Assembly (NCBI GenBank): GCA_964483245.1
Contig: CAZABP010000021.1
Coordinates: 18,842 to 82,841 of the forward strand
Direction: 5' to 3'
DNA: 64,000 bases
From: CAZABP01 sp964483245
GTDB taxonomy: Bacteria; Planctomycetota; UBA1135; UBA2386
Shown in pieces: positions 60,820 to 64,000 of this stretch. Position 1 is the first letter of the stretch. Each line of letters opens with the position of its first letter. A program made the position numbers and the translations under genes. The notes under the pieces were generated by a model that was given only the letters and a program-made list of their open reading frames with translations, did not search any database and had not been told where the DNA came from.

Positions 60820-63093
60820 ATGCCCGAACCCCGAACCTCCGCGCCGACCGGCGCCGCGCCACCCTGCGAGCAGGCCGGCAGCCGCCTGGCCGACTTCCTG
60901 CCGCTGGCGGAGACGCTGTCCTCGCTGACGGCGGTGATCCAGGACGAGAAGCTCGTCTACGTGAACCCCGCCGGCTGCGCGCTGCTCGGGCGCACGCGCG
61001 AGTGGCTGACCGGGCGCGCGTTCTGGGAGGTCGTGCATCCAGACGACCGGGAGCAGGCGATTGCCCGCGGCCGCCGCCGGCACGGCGGCATCCCGGAGCC
61101 GAAGCGACTCGTGGAGCGCCTCGTCCACGCCGACGGCCGCACGATCTGGATGGATTACGCGATCGACCTGATCCAGATCGATGGGCGCGCTGCGACGCTG
61201 GTGACCGGACACGACGTCACCGCGCGCCGCGCGATGGAGGAGGAGCTGCGCCGCAGCGAGGACCGCTTCCGCGTCGCGTTCACGCACGCGGCGATCGGCA
61301 AGGCGATCGTCTCGCTCGAGCACCGGATCGAGCAGGCGAACCCGGCAGCCTGCCGGATCCTGGGCTACCCCGAGGCGGAGCTGGTCCGGCTCGACACGCG
61401 CTCGATCACGCATCCCGACGACCGGACGCGGATCGAAGCGCTGCGCGATTCGCTGCTGCAGGGACCGGAGATCTCCACGGCGATCGACGTGCGCCTGCTG
61501 CGCAAGGACGCGCGGATCGTGCAGGCGCACTTGACGGTCACGCTGCTGCGCTCCCCGGACGGCAGCCCCTACTGCTTCCTGGTCGAGTTCGAGGACGTCA
61601 CCGAGCGGGCATCGGCGTTGCGGGCGCTCGAGGAGAGCGAGCGGCGGTTCCGCAGCCTGTGCACGCAGGCGCCGGTCCTGCTGATGGCGTTCGATCCCGA
61701 CGGCCGGGTCCGCGAGGTCAGCCAGTACTGGCTGCAGACGACCGGCTACACGCGCCACGAAGTCGTCGGCCGGGACGGTTGGGACTTCATCACGCCGGAA
61801 TCGCGCGAGCGGTTGCGCGCCGCGATCGAGGAGAACCAACGCCGCAACGAGGCGGTGTTGAAGAACCTGCCGCTGCGCATGGTCTGCAAGGACGGCACGA
61901 CGATCGACCTGCTGTCGACCAGCGTCGCCGAGCTGGACGAGGCCGGGGTCGCCAAGGGTGCCATCTGCGTGCAGATCAACCTGAGCGACCTGCAGCGCGC
62001 GGAGGCGGCGCTGCGCGAGAGCGAGGAGCGCTACCGCGCGCTGGTCGAGCATGCGCCGGAGGCGATCATGGTGCTCGACGTCGATCTCGACCGGTTCGTC
62101 GACGTCAATGCGCATGCCGAGGCCCTGTTCGGCTACACGCGCGAGCAGCTGCTGCAGATGGGACCGCTCGACTTCTGCTCGGATGAGCAGGCCAATGGCC
62201 GCCCGTCGTGCGAAGTCATCGCCGACGAGCACCGCCGCGTGCTGGACGGGGAAACGCCGGTGTTCGAGTTCAACCACGTCGACGCCGCCGGACGCGAGAT
62301 CGTCTGCCAGACGCGCCTGTCGCGGCTGCCGGCCGCGGACCGACGGCTGATCCGCGCCACGATCACCGACGTCAGCGAGCTGAAGCAGCTGCAGGAGAAG
62401 GTGCGCCACGCCGAGCGGCTGGCAGCCGTCGGGGTCCTCGCGGCCGGCGTCGCGCACGAGATCGGCAATCCGCTGATGGCGCTGTCGATGGCGGCGCAGA
62501 GCCTCGAGCGCCGCACCTGCGATGCGTATGCGCAGACGAAGCTGACCCTGATCCGCGAGCACATCGAGCGGATCTCACGGATCGTCCGCCAGCTCGCCGA
62601 TCTCGCCCGACCGCAGAACGCGCGCATCACCGATTGCGACCTGAACCGTGTCCTGCGGCGCGCCGTCGAGATGATGCGCTACGACGCGCGCGCGCAGGGA
62701 GCCGAGATCCGCTACGAGCTCGCCGAGCACCTGCCGGACGTCGAGGCGATCGAGGACGAGCTGACGCAGGTCTGCATCAACCTGGCGCTGAACGCGTTCG
62801 ACGCGATGGCGCAGAACGGCGCCGGCGTGCCGCGGCGGCTGACGATCCGCTCGTTCACGGCCGAACGCGCGGTCGGCGTGGAGTTCGAAGACACCGGGCC
62901 CGGCGTGCCGGCGGAGCTGCGCGAGCGCGTGTTCCAGCCGTTCTTCACCACCAAGGAGGACAAGCGCGGCAGCGGGCTCGGACTGTCGATCTGCCATCGG
63001 ATCCTGACGCAGCACCGCGGCACGCTGCAGCTCGTCGAGACGCAGGCCGGCGCGCGGTTCCGCTTCGAGCTGCCACGGAAGGCGGCGCACTGA
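60820..63093 (+). CDS. Soluble multi-PAS sensor histidine kinase
   Basis: The product has 757 residues with no membrane helix. Four PAS domains precede the kinase: ~30-150 (NPAGCALLGRTREWLTGRAF), ~155-275 (NPAACRILGYPEAELVR), ~280-400 and ~410-520 (NAHAEALFGYTREQLLQ). The H-box is GVLAAGVAHEIGNPLMALSM; ATP-binding motifs are the N-box (QVCINLALNAFDAM), G1 FEDTGPGVP and G2 GSGLGLSICHR. This is an NtrB-like cytoplasmic kinase; PAS signals could be redox or small molecules. The start lacks an SD (a run of seven C precedes it). TGATG overlap with the response regulator gene. Confidence 0.93.
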   Translation: MPEPRTSAPTGAAPPCEQAGSRLADFLPLAETLSSLTAVIQDEKLVYVNPAGCALLGRTREWLTGRAFWEVVHPDDREQAIARGRRRHGGIPEPKRLVERLVHADGRTIWMDYAIDLIQIDGRAATLVTGHDVTARRAMEEELRRSEDRFRVAFTHAAIGKAIVSLEHRIEQANPAACRILGYPEAELVRLDTRSITHPDDRTRIEALRDSLLQGPEISTAIDVRLLRKDARIVQAHLTVTLLRSPDGSPYCFLVEFEDVTERASALRALEESERRFRSLCTQAPVLLMAFDPDGRVREVSQYWLQTTGYTRHEVVGRDGWDFITPESRERLRAAIEENQRRNEAVLKNLPLRMVCKDGTTIDLLSTSVAELDEAGVAKGAICVQINLSDLQRAEAALRESEERYRALVEHAPEAIMVLDVDLDRFVDVNAHAEALFGYTREQLLQMGPLDFCSDEQANGRPSCEVIADEHRRVLDGETPVFEFNHVDAAGREIVCQTRLSRLPAADRRLIRATITDVSELKQLQEKVRHAERLAAVGVLAAGVAHEIGNPLMALSMAAQSLERRTCDAYAQTKLTLIREHIERISRIVRQLADLARPQNARITDCDLNRVLRRAVEMMRYDARAQGAEIRYELAEHLPDVEAIEDELTQVCINLALNAFDAMAQNGAGVPRRLTIRSFTAERAVGVEFEDTGPGVPAELRERVFQPFFTTKEDKRGSGLGLSICHRILTQHRGTLQLVETQAGARFRFELPRKAAH

Positions 63094-64000
63094 TGGCCGG
63101 CTTCCGGATCCTCGTCGTCGACGACGAGCCGTCGATCCGCTCGCAGCTCGAGGAATCGCTGCAGGAGGCCGGCTACGAAACGATGGGGGCGCCGGATGGC
63201 GCCGCCGCGGCGGAGCTCGCCTTGCGGCACGGCTTCGACCTGTGCCTGACCGACGTGCGGATGCCGGGCGTCGGCGGCGTCGAGCTGCTGGCCCGGCTGG
63301 CGCAGACGAGCCCGGAGACGTTCGTGATCCTGATGACGGCGTATGGCGAGCTCGACAGCGCGGTCGCTGCGCTGCGGCTCGGCGCTGTCGACTACCTGCT
63401 GAAGCCGTTCCGCCACGAGGAGCTGGTGGCCAAGGTGCAGCGGCTCGCCGAGCACCGCCGGTTGCTGCTCGAGAACCGCAACCTGCGCCGCTCGCTCGAC
63501 GCGGCCGCGCCGCGCGCGCTGGTCGGCGATGGTCCGGCGATCCGGCGGATCCTCGAGCAGGTGGACCGCGTCGCGTCGCTGCGGAGCCACGTGCTGGTGA
63601 CCGGCGAGAGCGGCAGCGGCAAGGAGCTGGTCGCGCGGGCGCTGCACGAGCGCGGCAGCCGCGCGCAGGCGCCGTTCGTGCCGATCAACTGCGCGGCGAT
63701 CCCCGAGACGCTGCTCGAGAGCGAGCTGTTCGGGCATGTGAAGGGTGCGTTCACCGGCGCCGTCGAGCCGAAGGAAGGCCTGCTGCGCACGGCCGGCGAT
63801 GGGACGATCTTCCTCGACGAGATCGGCGACATGCCGCTGGCGCTGCAGGCGAAGCTGCTGCGCGCGATCGAGAACCGCGAGATCCAGCCGGTCGGCTCGA
63901 CCCGCCGCGTGCAGATCGAGGCGAGGATCGTCGCGGCGACCAACAAGGATCTGCGTGCCGAGGCGGTCGCAGGGAGGTTCCGCGCCGACCTGTACTACCG
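63093..64000 (+). CDS. NtrC-family sigma-54-dependent response regulator, 3' end outside window
   Basis: About 303 residues are visible from the ATG at 63093. The receiver domain (FRILVVDDEPSIRSQLEESL, phosphoacceptor in LCLTDVRMPG, LLKPF) is followed by a AAA+ domain with Walker A VTGESGSGKELVARAL, the sigma-54-contact loop LFGHVKGAFTGAV, Walker B GTIFLDEIGDMPL and the sensor region VAATNKDLRAEAV. The end, including the expected C-terminal HTH, lies beyond the right edge. It activates sigma-54 promoters when phosphorylated by the co-translated histidine kinase. Confidence 0.95.
   Translation, partial: MAGFRILVVDDEPSIRSQLEESLQEAGYETMGAPDGAAAAELALRHGFDLCLTDVRMPGVGGVELLARLAQTSPETFVILMTAYGELDSAVAALRLGAVDYLLKPFRHEELVAKVQRLAEHRRLLLENRNLRRSLDAAAPRALVGDGPAIRRILEQVDRVASLRSHVLVTGESGSGKELVARALHERGSRAQAPFVPINCAAIPETLLESELFGHVKGAFTGAVEPKEGLLRTAGDGTIFLDEIGDMPLALQAKLLRAIENREIQPVGSTRRVQIEARIVAATNKDLRAEAVAGRFRADLYY

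Overview
The window is very GC-rich and gene-dense, with many 1-4 base start/stop overlaps. It looks like a chromosome segment of a planctomycete. Pointers are a Ser/Thr kinase with a TPR tail next to an ECF sigma factor, a PVC-type dehydrogenase/cytochrome c protein, a DUF6807 (PmoA-like) protein, large secreted proteins with beta-rich tails, and many HEAT/TPR/WD40 proteins. The phylum is inferred from gene content; there is no rRNA in the window. I found no tRNA, rRNA, CRISPR array, insertion sequence or replication origin.

Layout. 1-7.7 kb: the end of a WD40 protein, then two paralogous secreted proteins (the second frameshifted) flanking a DUF6807 protein; both paralogues carry a hairpin that holds the ribosome binding site in its loop and the start codon in its stem. 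7.7-16.5 kb: kinase-TPR divergent from ECF sigma plus a PVC cytochrome protein, a lipoprotein, and an S46 dipeptidyl-peptidase. 16.6-25.3 kb, all minus strand: ArsR-methyltransferase regulator, metH, then a two-subunit molybdenum hydroxylase and a DUF805-SRPBCC membrane protein. A 30-base palindrome sits just upstream of the ArsR gene. 25.3-29.2 kb: a G-rich tract, two tandem radical SAM proteins and a glycosyltransferase, of less extreme GC content and probably acquired.

29.3-34.1 kb: an EF-P-like protein divergent from a PHP lipoprotein with overlapping start codons, KDPG aldolase, and two 16S rRNA methyltransferases. 34.3-42.1 kb: a 2606-residue alpha-2-macroglobulin-like protein flanked internally by TPR blocks. 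42.2-47.5 kb: 6-phosphogluconate dehydrogenase, a HEAT-like protein, a LolA-like protein and release factor 3. 47.6-51.0 kb: a fasciclin protein, ECF sigma, RskA-like anti-sigma and a CarH-like B12-binding protein, which I consider the most interesting unit: a possible light/B12-responsive sigma switch controlling a surface adhesin. 51.1-55.8 kb: Nudix hydrolase and a minimal ebo cluster (eboA, eboB) with a glycosyltransferase-MFS fusion. 55.8-64 kb: lgt, pyrC, rpmB, hpf, cutC, a HEAT protein, and an NtrB/NtrC-like two-component pair running off the right edge.

Regulation. Several genes have a TAnnnT -10 element only 6-15 bases before the start codon, suggesting frequent leaderless transcription. 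Many neighbours overlap by ATGA, GTGA or TGATG, indicating translational coupling.
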